Shown piece by piece: positions 24,766 to 32,566 of a DNA stretch of 64,000 bases. The first letter of the stretch is position 1; the number at the start of each line of letters is the position of its first letter. Origin of the DNA: Nocardioides panzhihuensis (GTDB taxonomy: Bacteria > Actinomycetota > Actinomycetes > Propionibacteriales > Nocardioidaceae). The notes below the pieces were generated by a model, which was given only the letters and a program-made list of their open reading frames with translations, was not told the DNA's origin and made no database searches. Position numbers and translations under genes: made by a program. Location of the stretch: contig NZ_JACBZR010000001.1 of assembly GCF_013408335.1 (NCBI RefSeq), forward strand, positions 5,357,501 through 5,421,500. The letters are read 5' to 3'.

Positions 24766-25230
24766 ATGAGCTCGAAGATCCTCGGGGGACTTCGGCGGTC
24801 GGTCGTGGTGACCCTCCTGGCTGGTGGCTTCATGGTCGCCGGTGCGGGGATCGCCTGCGCCGGCTCGCACTCTGCCGAACAAGGTGACGGCCCGGCCGCA
24901 TCGCTGGCCGCGGCGGAGCCGATCAAGGCTCCGGACCGCGGACCGGTGGGTCCGGTGACGATCTCGGGAGCGGCCGCCGGGAACGACGCGGCCCTGACGG
25001 TCACGACGGACGGAACGACAGTGGTGGTCAGCGGCCGCGCTCACGTCGAGTCTCCGGTCGGCCACGACGTGGACTCCGGCTCGTTGCTCGGCGGTGGTCG
25101 CGGCGTCGGTCTCGACACGGAGCCGTTCGGCTTCGTCGGGGGAGTGACCGGCGACTCCTCGTCGGCGGACATCGTCGGCGTCGGTCGCATCGGGGTGGAG
25201 AAGCACTACTACGTCCAGGGCGCGCCCTGA
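24766..25230 (+). CDS. small secreted protein, unknown function
   Basis: This 154-residue protein has an N-terminal hydrophobic signal (RRSVVVTLLAGGFMVAGAGIACAG). Cleavage near residue 32 is likely, and a lipobox-like GIAC could make it a lipoprotein. The mature part is rich in Gly, Ala, Val, Asp and Ser and ends VEKHYYVQGAP. No family is recognised. CAGGAGA precedes ATG 24766 at six bases. A 17-bp hairpin follows the stop. The composition fits the surrounding genome, so there is no sign of recent transfer. Confidence 0.7.
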   Translation: MSSKILGGLRRSVVVTLLAGGFMVAGAGIACAGSHSAEQGDGPAASLAAAEPIKAPDRGPVGPVTISGAAAGNDAALTVTTDGTTVVVSGRAHVESPVGHDVDSGSLLGGGRGVGLDTEPFGFVGGVTGDSSSADIVGVGRIGVEKHYYVQGAP

Positions 25231-25249
25231 GCAGTCCGCAAATGAAACG

Positions 25250-25286
25250 CGTCGGGGCCACCGGGAGCTTCCCGGTGGCCCCGACG
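25250..25286. terminator. bidirectional hairpin terminator
   Basis: A 17-bp perfect stem (25250-25266 with 25270-25286) has a three-base loop. It lies between the convergent secreted-protein and yceI genes. Confidence 0.8.
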
Positions 25287-25310
25287 TGAGTCAGCCAGAT
25301 CGACTGAGGC

Positions 25311-25916
25311 TCAGGCGGCTTCGTTCTTGATCGCGGAGATGTCGAACTCGAGCTTGATCTTCTCGGAGACGAGCACGCCGCCGGTCTCGAGAGCGGCGTT
25401 GAAGGAGAGGCCCCAGTCGGTGCGGTTGATCGCGACGGCACCCTCGAAACCGACGCGGGTGTTGCCGAACGGGTCCTTGGCGGAGCCGGTCTGCTCGAAG
25501 GGGACGGTGACCGACTTGGTGGTGCCCTTGATGGTCAGGTCGCCGGTGACGTTCCAGGCCTCGCCGTCGAACTCGACCGAGGTCGACTCGAAGGTGATGT
25601 TGGGGTGCGTCTCGTTCTCGAAGAAGTCGCCCGAGAGCAGGTGACCGTCGCGGTCGGCGTTGCCGGTGTCGATGGAGGCAGCCTTGATCGTGATCGAGAC
25701 CTTGGACTTGGCCGGCTCGGCGGTGTCGATCGTCGCGGTGCCCTCGAAGTCCTTGAACGAGCCCCGGACGGTGGTCACCATCGCGTGGCGCGCCGAGAAG
25801 CCCAGGCGGGTGTGGGCGACGTCGAGGGTGTAGTCGCCCGCGATGTCCTCGATAGCGGCGGTCGGGGTGTCGAACTCGGTCTCGGTGGCCGCGTCCTTCT
25901 TGCTGAAAATGCCCAT
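25311..25916 (-). CDS. YceI family protein
   Basis: This 201-residue member of the YceI lipocalin-like beta-barrel family binds isoprenoid or polyisoprenoid lipids in known cases. Visible hallmarks are AGDYTLDVAHTRLGFSARHAMVTTVRG near residue 24, ASIDTGNADRDGHLLSGDFFE and the C-terminal TDWGLSFN. No signal peptide is present after the chosen ATG 25916, so it is probably cytoplasmic. CAGGAG lies about ten bases upstream, and the open frame to 26015 runs through the promoter (TATGAT on the minus strand around 25955-25960). Confidence 0.88.
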   Translation of the reverse strand: MGIFSKKDAATETEFDTPTAAIEDIAGDYTLDVAHTRLGFSARHAMVTTVRGSFKDFEGTATIDTAEPAKSKVSITIKAASIDTGNADRDGHLLSGDFFENETHPNITFESTSVEFDGEAWNVTGDLTIKGTTKSVTVPFEQTGSAKDPFGNTRVGFEGAVAINRTDWGLSFNAALETGGVLVSEKIKLEFDISAIKNEAA

Positions 25917-26054
25917 GGCGGGTGTGCTCCTGGAAGAATTGGTTGAAACTGCAATCATCATAACTGAACGACCTCGCCCAATGTTCCCGCTCTCGTGGGC
26001 TTTCTCGACGACCACGGGAAATTGGTTGCAGTGACAACGCTATCCCTAAATGCG

Positions 26055-26089
26055 CGAGGCCCGCTCCCCTTGATCGGGAGCGGGCCTCG
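26055..26089 (-). terminator. hairpin terminator of the 43-residue gene
   Basis: CGAGGCCCGCTCCC (26055-26068) pairs perfectly with 26076-26089 around seven bases. It lies 18 bp past the stop of the small minus-strand gene. Confidence 0.7.
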
Positions 26090-26106
26090 TAGGCGTTGAG
26101 CGGTTG

Positions 26107-26238
26107 TCAGGCAGCGTGACGATTGGCCACCGGCGCACTGACTTCGACCCAGCGGGCCTCCATGTGCTTCCGGCCGCGGCGGTCGACGACGGGGAGCCAA
26201 CGGAGCTCGAGCTTGCCGGTCACGTTATTTCCTTTCAT
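26107..26238 (-). CDS. 43-residue conserved-looking small protein
   Basis: On the minus strand ATG 26238 opens a 43-codon frame beginning MKGNNVTGKLELRWLPVVD. It continues with RRGRKHMEARWVEVS and ends NRHAA. A near-perfect Shine-Dalgarno (AGGAGGTG, minus strand of 26243-26250) lies four bases upstream, and a dedicated 14-bp hairpin follows. Codons have high GC at the third position. It is basic, Trp-containing, has no signal or membrane segment, and could bind nucleic acid or a protein partner; its function is unknown. Its leader holds an 11-bp-period PHO-box-like repeat, suggesting phosphate control. Confidence 0.75.
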   Translation of the reverse strand: MKGNNVTGKLELRWLPVVDRRGRKHMEARWVEVSAPVANRHAA

Positions 26239-26250
26239 CAGACACCTCCT

Positions 26251-26272
26251 GTTCACCTTGTGTTCACCTAAG
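26251..26272 (+). promoter_or_regulatory. PHO-box-like direct repeat (PhoP site candidate)
   Basis: GTTCACCTTGT and GTTCACCTAAG lie head to tail with 11-bp period. Both have the GTTCACC core of the Streptomyces PhoP direct-repeat unit. The site reads toward the plus-strand genes but lies only 13 bp upstream of the minus-strand 43-residue gene, where binding would block its transcription start or leader. Confidence 0.5.
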
Positions 26273-26391
26273 GTACCGCACCCCCACCCGTATGTCCAAG
26301 TGGTCGGTCAGATCGCTTCGCGCGCCCCACTGAGGCGCTCGAAAACGAGTCATGCGGGACTATTGCGCCCCACTTCGTGATGAATCGACAG

Positions 26392-26415
26392 TTCCTGCCC
26401 GAAATCGGGCAGGAA
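26392..26415. promoter_or_regulatory. 24-bp inverted repeat upstream of the glmS operon
   Basis: TTCCTGCCCGA (26392-26402) and TCGGGCAGGAA (26405-26415) pair perfectly with only two bases between. That is too tight for a normal RNA loop, so an operator is more likely than a terminator. No upstream plus-strand gene needs terminating. Confidence 0.4.
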
Positions 26416-26439
26416 TTTGAACCTGAGGGTTGGGTGCCC

Positions 26440-26445
26440 CACAGT
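26440..26445 (+). promoter_or_regulatory. -10 element CACAGT for the gene upstream of glmS
   Basis: CACAGT plus seven bases leads to GTG 26453 and favours it over GTG 26444. Confidence 0.4.
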
Positions 26446-26452
26446 GAGTGGC

Positions 26453-26716
26453 GTGAAGGCCGAGCAAGCGCTGATCGACCACCTGGTCGCCACGACCGGG
26501 CTTCCGCCCACGGAGGCGGCGCGGGTCGTCGAGGACGTGGTGGCGTACTTCGACGAGCCGGTCGAGGCCTACGTACGCCGCCGGCACGCGCAGCTGAAGA
26601 CCTATGGCGGCAAGAACGACGCGATCTTCGCGCTGCTCGCCGAGGAGCTTCGGTCGCGGGTCGTCGCCGCGCCGCAGCTGACCGAACGGCAGCTGCGACG
26701 GCTCATCTACGGATAG
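26453..26716 (+). CDS. small hypothetical protein upstream of glmS
   Basis: This predicted 87-residue helical protein begins VKAEQALIDHLVATTGLPP. It has an acidic N-terminal half (AARVVEDVVAYFDEPVEAY) and a basic C-terminal half ending in RQLRRLIYG. No signal, membrane segment or known domain is visible. It lies 26 bp before glmS and is probably co-transcribed with it, so it may be a local regulator or partner, but this is only position-based. Alternative starts are GTG 26444 and the track-level 26417; the -10 spacing favours 26453. Confidence 0.65.
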   Translation: MKAEQALIDHLVATTGLPPTEAARVVEDVVAYFDEPVEAYVRRRHAQLKTYGGKNDAIFALLAEELRSRVVAAPQLTERQLRRLIYG

Positions 26717-26742
26717 AACGACGGATAGATTGGACGGGACAC

Positions 26743-28566
26743 ATGTGCGGAATCGTCGGCTACATCGGACCTCAGCAGGCAGCCGGCCTGCTCACCGAGG
26801 GGCTGGCCCGGCTGGAGCACCGCGGCTATGACTCGGCGGGCATCGCCGTGCTGGGCAGCAGGCTGCAGGTGGTGAAGAAGGCAGGCCGCGTACGCGACCT
26901 GGTCGATGCGCTGCCGAAGCGGTTCGCCGGCAAGGTCGGCATCGGCCACACCCGGTGGGCGACCCACGGCCCGGCCAACGACGTCAACGCCCACCCGCAC
27001 GTCTCCGCCGATGGCCGAGTGGCCGTCGTCCACAACGGGATCGTCGACAACGCCGCCTCGTTGCGGGAGCGCCTCACCGACTCGGGCGTCGAGCTGGCCA
27101 GCGACACCGACACCGAGGTCTTCGCCCACCTCATCGCATCGTCGACCGCGGAGAATCTGGAGGCCAAGGTCGTCGAAGGGCTCTCCCAGGTCGAGGGCAC
27201 CTGGGGCCTGGCCGTCGTGCACGCCGACTTCCCCGACCGCATGGTGGTGGCCCGCAACGGCTCGCCGCTGATCGTCGGCGTCGGCGACGGGGAGATGTAC
27301 GTCGCCTCCGACCTGGCCGCGGTCGTACGCCACACCACCACCGTCGCCCACCTCGACGACGGCGAGCTCGCGACGGTCACCGCGACCGGGTTCACGACCT
27401 TCCGCCAGGACCTGACGACGACCATCACGACGGCGCGCGAGGTCGACGTGGATCCGTCGGCCTACGAGTACGGCGAGCTCGCCGACGAGCCGCGGATGTT
27501 CACCGAGATCCACGAGCAGCCCTCGAGCGTCGAGCGGGCGTTGCGTGGCCGCCTCGACGAGCGGTTCGGCACCGCCCACCTCGGTGGCCTCAACCTCGAC
27601 CCGCGTGAGCTGCGCGCCATCCGTCGGGTGAAGATCCTCGGCTGCGGGTCCGCCTATTACGTCGGCCAGATGGGCGCCGGCCTGATCGAGGAGCTGGCCC
27701 GGGTCCCCGCTGATGCCGAGGCGGCCTCGGAGTTCCGCTACCGGAACCCGATCATCGAGCCCGACACCCTCTACGTCGCCGTCTCCCAGTCCGGCGAGAC
27801 GATCGACACCCTGCTCGCCGTCCAGGAGATCAAGCGCAAGGGCGGCCGTGTCCTGGGCGTGGTCAACGTCGTCGGCTCCGCCATCGCGCGCGCGGTCGAC
27901 GGCGGCATCTACCTCCACGCGGGACCCGAGATCGCGGTCGCCTCGACCAAGGCGCTCACTAACATGTACGTCGCGTTCTCGCTGCTGGCGCTCCAGCTGG
28001 GCCGCGTACGCGACCTCTCTATCGCCGACGGGAAGCGGCTCATCGCCGGCCTGCAGGCGCTGCCGACCCAGATCGAGGAGATCCTCAAGAGCGAGTCGCA
28101 CCTCGAGGAGATCGCCGCGCGCCTGGCCGAGGCCGAGTCGATGTTCTTCGTCGGTCGCGTACGCGGCTACCCGGTCGCTCGCGAGGGCGCCCAGAAGCTG
28201 AAGGAGATCTCCTACCGGCACGCGGAGGCCTACCAGACCTCCGAGCTCAAGCACGGCCCGCTCGCGCTGATCTCCGAGTCCGTGCCGACCGTCGCGATCG
28301 TCCCTCAGGACGAGCTGACCGACCGCAACGTCGCTGCCCTGCACGAGATCAGCGCCCGGCGCGGACCCCTGGTCGTGGTCACCCACCCCGACGTCGACCT
28401 CGGCGAGCTCGACGCGCTGCGCGTCGACGTACCGAAGAACGAGGTCGAGCTCGATCCGATCCTGATGACCATCCCGCTCCAGCTGATCGCCTTCCACGCC
28501 GCCAAGGCCCTCGGCCACGACGTCGACAAGCCCCGAAACCTCGCTAAATCGGTCACGGTGGAGTGA
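26743..28566 (+). CDS. glmS: glutamine-fructose-6-phosphate aminotransferase (isomerizing)
   Basis: This 607-residue enzyme makes glucosamine 6-phosphate from fructose 6-phosphate and glutamine, the first step to UDP-GlcNAc for the cell wall. The N-terminal MCGIVGYIG exposes the Cys nucleophile after Met removal. GHTRWATHGPANDVNAHPH and EHRGYDSAGIAV mark the glutaminase domain. Two SIS domains follow (CGSAYYVGQMGAG, SQSGETIDTLLA near residue 345, then AEAYQTSELKHGPLALI) and the conserved C-terminus KPRNLAKSVTVE. ATG 26743 is fixed by the required N-terminal Cys. No glmS ribozyme-like leader is evident in the 26 bp upstream. Confidence 0.97.
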   Translation: MCGIVGYIGPQQAAGLLTEGLARLEHRGYDSAGIAVLGSRLQVVKKAGRVRDLVDALPKRFAGKVGIGHTRWATHGPANDVNAHPHVSADGRVAVVHNGIVDNAASLRERLTDSGVELASDTDTEVFAHLIASSTAENLEAKVVEGLSQVEGTWGLAVVHADFPDRMVVARNGSPLIVGVGDGEMYVASDLAAVVRHTTTVAHLDDGELATVTATGFTTFRQDLTTTITTAREVDVDPSAYEYGELADEPRMFTEIHEQPSSVERALRGRLDERFGTAHLGGLNLDPRELRAIRRVKILGCGSAYYVGQMGAGLIEELARVPADAEAASEFRYRNPIIEPDTLYVAVSQSGETIDTLLAVQEIKRKGGRVLGVVNVVGSAIARAVDGGIYLHAGPEIAVASTKALTNMYVAFSLLALQLGRVRDLSIADGKRLIAGLQALPTQIEEILKSESHLEEIAARLAEAESMFFVGRVRGYPVAREGAQKLKEISYRHAEAYQTSELKHGPLALISESVPTVAIVPQDELTDRNVAALHEISARRGPLVVVTHPDVDLGELDALRVDVPKNEVELDPILMTIPLQLIAFHAAKALGHDVDKPRNLAKSVTVE

Positions 28567-28576
28567 CGTGGCCACC

Positions 28577-28582
28577 TATGGT
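28577..28582 (+). promoter_or_regulatory. -10 element TATGGT for the MOSC gene
   Basis: TATGGT plus six bases leads to ATG 28589, although the gene also lies only 22 bp after glmS. Confidence 0.45.
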
Positions 28583-28588
28583 TCGGCC

Positions 28589-29395
28589 ATGCGGCTTCGT
28601 GGCATCAACATCCATCCGGTGAAGTCGACGGCGATCCGTCCGGTGCGGGAGGCGTACGTCGGGAGGGCCGGTCTGGCCGGCGACCGCGAGTGGATGATCG
28701 TCGACGGTCACGGGGAGCTGGTCTCGGCGCGGGAGATCCGCGAGCTCTTCAGCATCGTGGCCGACACCCCGGCGACGGGCGGCAGCGCCGACCTACGACT
28801 GAGTGCGCCCGGCCACGCGGCGGTCGAGGTGGCGTGCCCGACCGAGGGCGTACGCGACATCACCATGTTCAAGCAGGTGAAGATGCGCGCCCGACCCGCC
28901 GGCCCGGAGGTCGACGCGTGGTTGCGCCGCGTGCTCGACCGCGACGACGTGTCGCTGGTGTGGTGCCACGACCCGTTGCAGCGGGTGCTCAAGGCCAAGA
29001 ACGGCTTCAGCATCTCGGACCATGCCACCTTCCAGGACGATTCGCCGGTCTCGCTGATCACCGATGCCTCGGTCGCCGCGATCGACAGCTGGAGCCCGGA
29101 GACCATCACCGTCGAGCGGTTCCGGCCGAGCCTCGTCGTCGAGGGAGCTGAGGACGCTTTCGCGGAGGACGGCTGGAGCGAGGTCGCCATCGGGCCGGTC
29201 CGCCTCCGGATGATCACGCCGGTCTCCCGCTGCGTCATGACCACGATCGATCCCGAGACCCTGGAGAAGGGAAAGGACCCGCTGCGTACGCTCGCAGCCC
29301 ATCGCAAGCGGGACGGCAAGGTCTGGGCGGCGGTGCATCTCGTCGTCGACAACCCCGGTGAGATCGCAGTCGGTGACGAGGTCATCGTCTCCTGA
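28589..29395 (+). CDS. MOSC domain-containing protein
   Basis: This 268-residue protein has an N-terminal MOSC beta-barrel domain (LRGINIHPVKSTAIRPVREAYVGRAGLAGDREWMIVD) and a C-terminal MOSC domain. The conserved cysteine lies in TPVSRCVMTTIDPETLEKGKD near residue 215. MOSC proteins act as molybdenum-cofactor sulfur carriers or as mARC-like reductases of N-hydroxylated compounds; the two-domain layout fits the latter. It follows glmS by 22 bp but has a plausible own promoter. The in-frame start at 28568 would place the -10 inside the gene. Confidence 0.88.
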   Translation: MRLRGINIHPVKSTAIRPVREAYVGRAGLAGDREWMIVDGHGELVSAREIRELFSIVADTPATGGSADLRLSAPGHAAVEVACPTEGVRDITMFKQVKMRARPAGPEVDAWLRRVLDRDDVSLVWCHDPLQRVLKAKNGFSISDHATFQDDSPVSLITDASVAAIDSWSPETITVERFRPSLVVEGAEDAFAEDGWSEVAIGPVRLRMITPVSRCVMTTIDPETLEKGKDPLRTLAAHRKRDGKVWAAVHLVVDNPGEIAVGDEVIVS

Positions 29396-29457
29396 CCGAG
29401 ACCGAGACAATATCGGGCCGGGTCGGCAAGTGACGGGTCCCACCGCGCCGAGAAATG

Positions 29458-29475
29458 CATATAACGTGCTATATG
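29458..29475. promoter_or_regulatory. AT-rich palindrome at the DEAD-box helicase promoter
   Basis: CATATAACGTGCTATATG has matching six-base outer arms and a mostly mismatched centre. It lies four bases upstream of the -10, covering the expected -35 and spacer, so a bound protein would affect promoter use. Confidence 0.4.
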
Positions 29476-29479
29476 GGCC

Positions 29480-29485
29480 TACCGT
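29480..29485 (+). promoter_or_regulatory. -10 element TACCGT for the DEAD-box helicase
   Basis: TACCGT plus six bases leads to GTG 29492. GGAGG touches the start codon directly and so cannot act as a normal Shine-Dalgarno, which supports leaderless translation. Confidence 0.45.
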
Positions 29486-29491
29486 TGGAGG

Positions 29492-31357
29492 GTGAGCAAC
29501 GACCCTGAATCTGCCGTATCCACCACTCCCGCGCCCGAGGAGCCGAGCGCGCCGAGCCTGGAGGCTGACCAGGGACCGACGTTCGACTCACTCGGTCTCT
29601 CCGCCAGCGTCCTCAGCGCGGTGAAGGCTCTCGGCTACGAGACGCCCAGCGCCATCCAGGCCGCGACCATCCCCTCGCTGCTCGAGGGGCGTGACGTCGT
29701 CGGTCTCGCGCAGACCGGCACCGGTAAGACAGCCGCGTTCGCGCTGCCGGTGCTCTCCAACCTCGACATCCACCAGAACGCGCCCCAGGCGCTGGTGCTC
29801 GCGCCGACGCGTGAGCTGGCCCTGCAGGTGTGCGAGGCGTTCGAGCGCTACGCGTCCAACCTCAACGGCGTGCGCATCCTGCCGGTCTACGGCGGCCAGG
29901 GCTACGGCCCCCAGCTGACCGCGCTCCGTCGCGGAGTCCACGTCGTCGTCGGCACGCCCGGCCGGATCATGGATCACCTCGAGAAGGGCACGCTGGACCT
30001 GTCTCAGCTGCGTTTCCTGGTGCTCGACGAGGCCGACGAGATGCTCAACATGGGCTTCGCCGAGGACGTCGAGACCATCCTCGCCGAGACCCCTGAGGAC
30101 AAGCAGGTCGCGCTCTTCTCCGCGACCATGCCTGCGCAGATCCGTCGGCTGTCGAAGAAGTACCTTCGCGACGCGAAGGAGATCTCGGTCAAGGCGAAGA
30201 CCCAGACGGCCACGAACATCACCCAGCGCTACCTGATGGTGTCCTACCCCCAGAAGGTCGACGCGCTGACCCGCATCCTCGAGGTCGAGAACTTCGAGGG
30301 CATGATCGTCTTCACGCGCACCAAGTCCGAGACCGAGTCGCTGGCCGAGAAGCTCCGCGCCCGAGGTTTCCTGGCCACTGCGATCAACGGTGACATCGCT
30401 CAGAACCAGCGTGAGAAGACCGTCAACCAGCTCAAGGACGGCTCGCTGGACATCCTGGTCGCGACCGACGTCGCGGCCCGTGGCCTCGACGTCGAGCGGA
30501 TCTCGCACGTGGTCAACTACGACCTGCCGACGGATGTCGAGGCGTACGTCCACCGCATCGGTCGCACCGGCCGCGCAGGCCGCACCGGCGACGCGATCTC
30601 GTTCGTCACCCCGCGTGAGCGGTGGCTGCTGCGGGCGATCGAGAAACACACCAAGGCTCAGCCGACGCAGATGCAGCTGCCCTCGGTCGACGAGGTCAAC
30701 GCGACCCGCCTCTCGCGCTTCGACGACGGCATCACGGCCGCGCTCCAGGAAGCCGAGCGCATCGAGTTCTTCCGCGACGTGGTGCGCCACTACGTGGAGG
30801 AGCACGACGTTCCCGAGGTCGACGTCGCCGCCGCTCTGGCCGCCGTGCTCCACGGCGAGGAGCCGCTGCTCCTCGACCCGGAGCCGGAGAAGCCCTCCTA
30901 CGACGACCGCCGCGGGCGTCGCGACCGTGATGACCGCGGCGGCGAGCGTGGGCCCCGGCGCGAGACGGGGACGTCGCGTCAGAGCGGACAGCCGCTGGCG
31001 ACGTACAAGATCCAGGTGGGCAAGCGTCACCGCGTCGAGCCGCGCCAGATCGTCGGCGCCATCGCCAACGAGGGCGGCCTGCGCCGTGCCGACTTCGGCA
31101 ACATCTCCATCCGCAACGACTTCTCGCTCGTCGAGCTCCCTGCGGACCTGGCGCCCGAGACCTGGAAGGCGCTCGAGTCGACCCGCATCTCCGGCAAGCT
31201 CATCGAGCTCACCGAGGACTCCGGCGGCGGCCCCGTGCGACGCTCGGGTGGCCGCTTCGAGAAGAGCGCACCCCGCTACGGCAAGTCCGACTCCGACTCC
31301 TCTTCCGCCGCCGGCGAGCGTCCCCGCAAGCCGCGCCAGAAGCGCAAGTTCGACTGA
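29492..31357 (+). CDS. deaD: DEAD-box ATP-dependent RNA helicase
   Basis: This 621-residue RNA helicase has all core motifs in order: Q motif region ALGYETPSAIQ, AQTGTGKT (I), PTRELALQ (Ia), TPGRIMDHL (Ib), LDEADEML (II), SATMP (III), ATDVAARGLDV (V) and HRIGRTGRAG (VI). A DbpA-like RNA-binding domain (about residues 500-570, TYKIQVGKRHRVEPRQIVGAIANEGG region) and a basic Ser/Arg-rich tail follow. CsdA/DeaD-type enzymes unwind structured RNA in ribosome assembly and cold adaptation. The N-terminal 30 residues are acidic and disordered. It is monocistronic, with a repeat-rich gap after the stop. Confidence 0.95.
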   Translation: MSNDPESAVSTTPAPEEPSAPSLEADQGPTFDSLGLSASVLSAVKALGYETPSAIQAATIPSLLEGRDVVGLAQTGTGKTAAFALPVLSNLDIHQNAPQALVLAPTRELALQVCEAFERYASNLNGVRILPVYGGQGYGPQLTALRRGVHVVVGTPGRIMDHLEKGTLDLSQLRFLVLDEADEMLNMGFAEDVETILAETPEDKQVALFSATMPAQIRRLSKKYLRDAKEISVKAKTQTATNITQRYLMVSYPQKVDALTRILEVENFEGMIVFTRTKSETESLAEKLRARGFLATAINGDIAQNQREKTVNQLKDGSLDILVATDVAARGLDVERISHVVNYDLPTDVEAYVHRIGRTGRAGRTGDAISFVTPRERWLLRAIEKHTKAQPTQMQLPSVDEVNATRLSRFDDGITAALQEAERIEFFRDVVRHYVEEHDVPEVDVAAALAAVLHGEEPLLLDPEPEKPSYDDRRGRRDRDDRGGERGPRRETGTSRQSGQPLATYKIQVGKRHRVEPRQIVGAIANEGGLRRADFGNISIRNDFSLVELPADLAPETWKALESTRISGKLIELTEDSGGGPVRRSGGRFEKSAPRYGKSDSDSSSAAGERPRKPRQKRKFD

Positions 31358-31436
31358 TCTGAGAAGTCACCGACTCGGCCGAAGCGTCACTCGCGTCGGC
31401 CGAGCGGTCACTGCCGTGCCCTCTCGGCCGACCTGA

Positions 31437-31468
31437 GTGACGTCTCGGGCGACGGGGGTGACGTCTCG
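31437..31468. repeat. 32-bp direct repeat, copy A
   Basis: This sequence matches 32208-32239 at 31 of 32 bases and contains GTGACGTCTCG twice. It lies 12 bp beyond the stop of the permease-prefix gene. The preceding 70 bp (31367-31436) carry further degenerate CGGCCGA/GTCAC units in the opposite sense. Confidence 0.7.
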
Positions 31469-31480
31469 ACCGGCTCGTTT

Positions 31481-32119
31481 TCAGCAGGCGGCGAGGGTGC
31501 GCTGGGCAGAGAGGGCGACCAGGGCGAACGGCGCTGCCATCAGGGCGATCGCGCTGAGGACCAGTGTCACGGTGAGGCCGCCGGTCAGTGCCAGCATGGT
31601 GAAGCCGGTCAATGGCACCACCGTGGCCGTGGCCAGGGACCAGGTCGCGGTCAGCCGGGCCGTGCCGCGCCCGATCCGCAGCCAGCGCTGACCGATCGCG
31701 GTCGCCATCAGGGCGATGATGGCGCCGAGAGCGCCTGCCGTGCCGATGTAGCCGATGACGAGGTCGAGGGCGTGGAACAGGCCGGTGTCTGGAGCGGTCG
31801 AGTGGGCGGTCCCGCCGAGGTTGATCCCACCGTCCCACAGGAAGGCCTGCGGGATCATCACGAGGACGAGCAGAGCGGCCGTACGTCGGGCGGCGCCGAT
31901 CGCGACGGTGTCGCGGAAGCCCGGAGCGATGACGTCGACGGCACCGAAGTCGCGTAGTGCGAGCGCCTCGGCCTCGGCGGTCGTGTAGCCCGCCCGGGTG
32001 TAGGCGTCGGTCGCGTCCTCGAGGTGGTCGCCGGCCTCGCGCAGCAGGTCGCGGCGGGTCAAGCTCGGGCCGGGGACGGCGGCGCGCAGGTCAGCAAGGT
32101 AGACGTCGACGGCGCTCAT
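31481..32119 (-). CDS. permease prefix domain-containing membrane protein
   Basis: This 212-residue protein has an N-terminal HAAS/permease-prefix helical domain (about residues 1-75: YLADLRAAVPGPS, then LLREAGDHLEDATDAYTRAGYTTAEAEALALRDFG). Four hydrophobic segments follow. Such proteins typically partner with PadR regulators and are thought to act as membrane adaptors. Here padR lies immediately upstream on the same strand. ATG 32119 fits the domain start; the frame extends to 32155 without a better site. It is flanked on both sides by copies of a 32-bp repeat. Confidence 0.8.
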   Translation of the reverse strand: MSAVDVYLADLRAAVPGPSLTRRDLLREAGDHLEDATDAYTRAGYTTAEAEALALRDFGAVDVIAPGFRDTVAIGAARRTAALLVLVMIPQAFLWDGGINLGGTAHSTAPDTGLFHALDLVIGYIGTAGALGAIIALMATAIGQRWLRIGRGTARLTATWSLATATVVPLTGFTMLALTGGLTVTLVLSAIALMAAPFALVALSAQRTLAAC

Positions 32120-32207
32120 GGGTCCATCTTCTCCGTGCTGCCGGGTCGACCACATCAGGGAACCCCCTGAATAGAGGAGGCCGCGGGTGCGATCTCGGTC
32201 ACCACCC

Positions 32208-32239
32208 GTGACGTCTCGGCCGACGGGGGTGACGTCTCG
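32208..32239. repeat. 32-bp direct repeat, copy B
   Basis: This near-identical copy of 31437-31468 lies six bp beyond the padR stop. Both copies therefore follow the 3' end of a minus-strand gene. Confidence 0.7.
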
Positions 32240-32245
32240 GCTGGG

Positions 32246-32566
32246 TCAGGCCTCGCCGAGGACGCCGGAGACGACCTGGGAGAAGGTCCGCCACTCCTGG
32301 CGTTGGGCGGCGAGGGCGCCGCGACCGGCGGAGGAGAGCTCGTAGGTGCGGCGTTTGCGGCCGCCGACCTCGGACCAGGAGCTGTCGAGGTATCCCGCCT
32401 TCTCCAGGCGGCGTAGGGCCGGGTAGATCGTGCCCGTGGGGAGGTCCAGCTCGCCACCGCTGCGGGCGCTCAGGGCCTCGATGATCGCGTAGCCGTGAAG
32501 GGGCTGCTTCTCGACGACGGCCAGGATCAGCGAGTCGAGGTGGCCACGGAGTGCGTCGGCTTTCAT
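32246..32566 (-). CDS. PadR family transcriptional regulator
   Basis: This compact 106-residue PadR protein contains LRGHLDSLILAVVEKQPLHGYAI, the recognition and wing region DLPTGTIYPALRRLEKAGYLDSSW, and RKRRTYELSSAGRGAL. It is divergent from the MMPL transporter and upstream of the permease-prefix gene, so it probably represses the transporter and its own operon. Symmetric TGTAGACAG/CTGTCTACA arms lie in the shared promoter region, one touching its start codon. Confidence 0.9.
   Translation of the reverse strand: MKADALRGHLDSLILAVVEKQPLHGYAIIEALSARSGGELDLPTGTIYPALRRLEKAGYLDSSWSEVGGRKRRTYELSSAGRGALAAQRQEWRTFSQVVSGVLGEA

Noticed and set aside
24125..24766. 213-codon minus-strand frame in the 24-kb gap
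   Set aside because: Pro/Arg/Ser-rich composition, no ribosome-binding site, no recognisable domain, and it crosses the stem-loop at 24607-24681.
26600..26742. glmS ribozyme or riboswitch before glmS
   Set aside because: Only 26 bp separate glmS from the preceding coding sequence, too short for the ribozyme.
31437..32239. Direct repeats considered as transposon target duplications or att sites
   Set aside because: The enclosed DNA is a normal permease-prefix gene with no transposase or integrase, and both copies lie at gene 3' ends.
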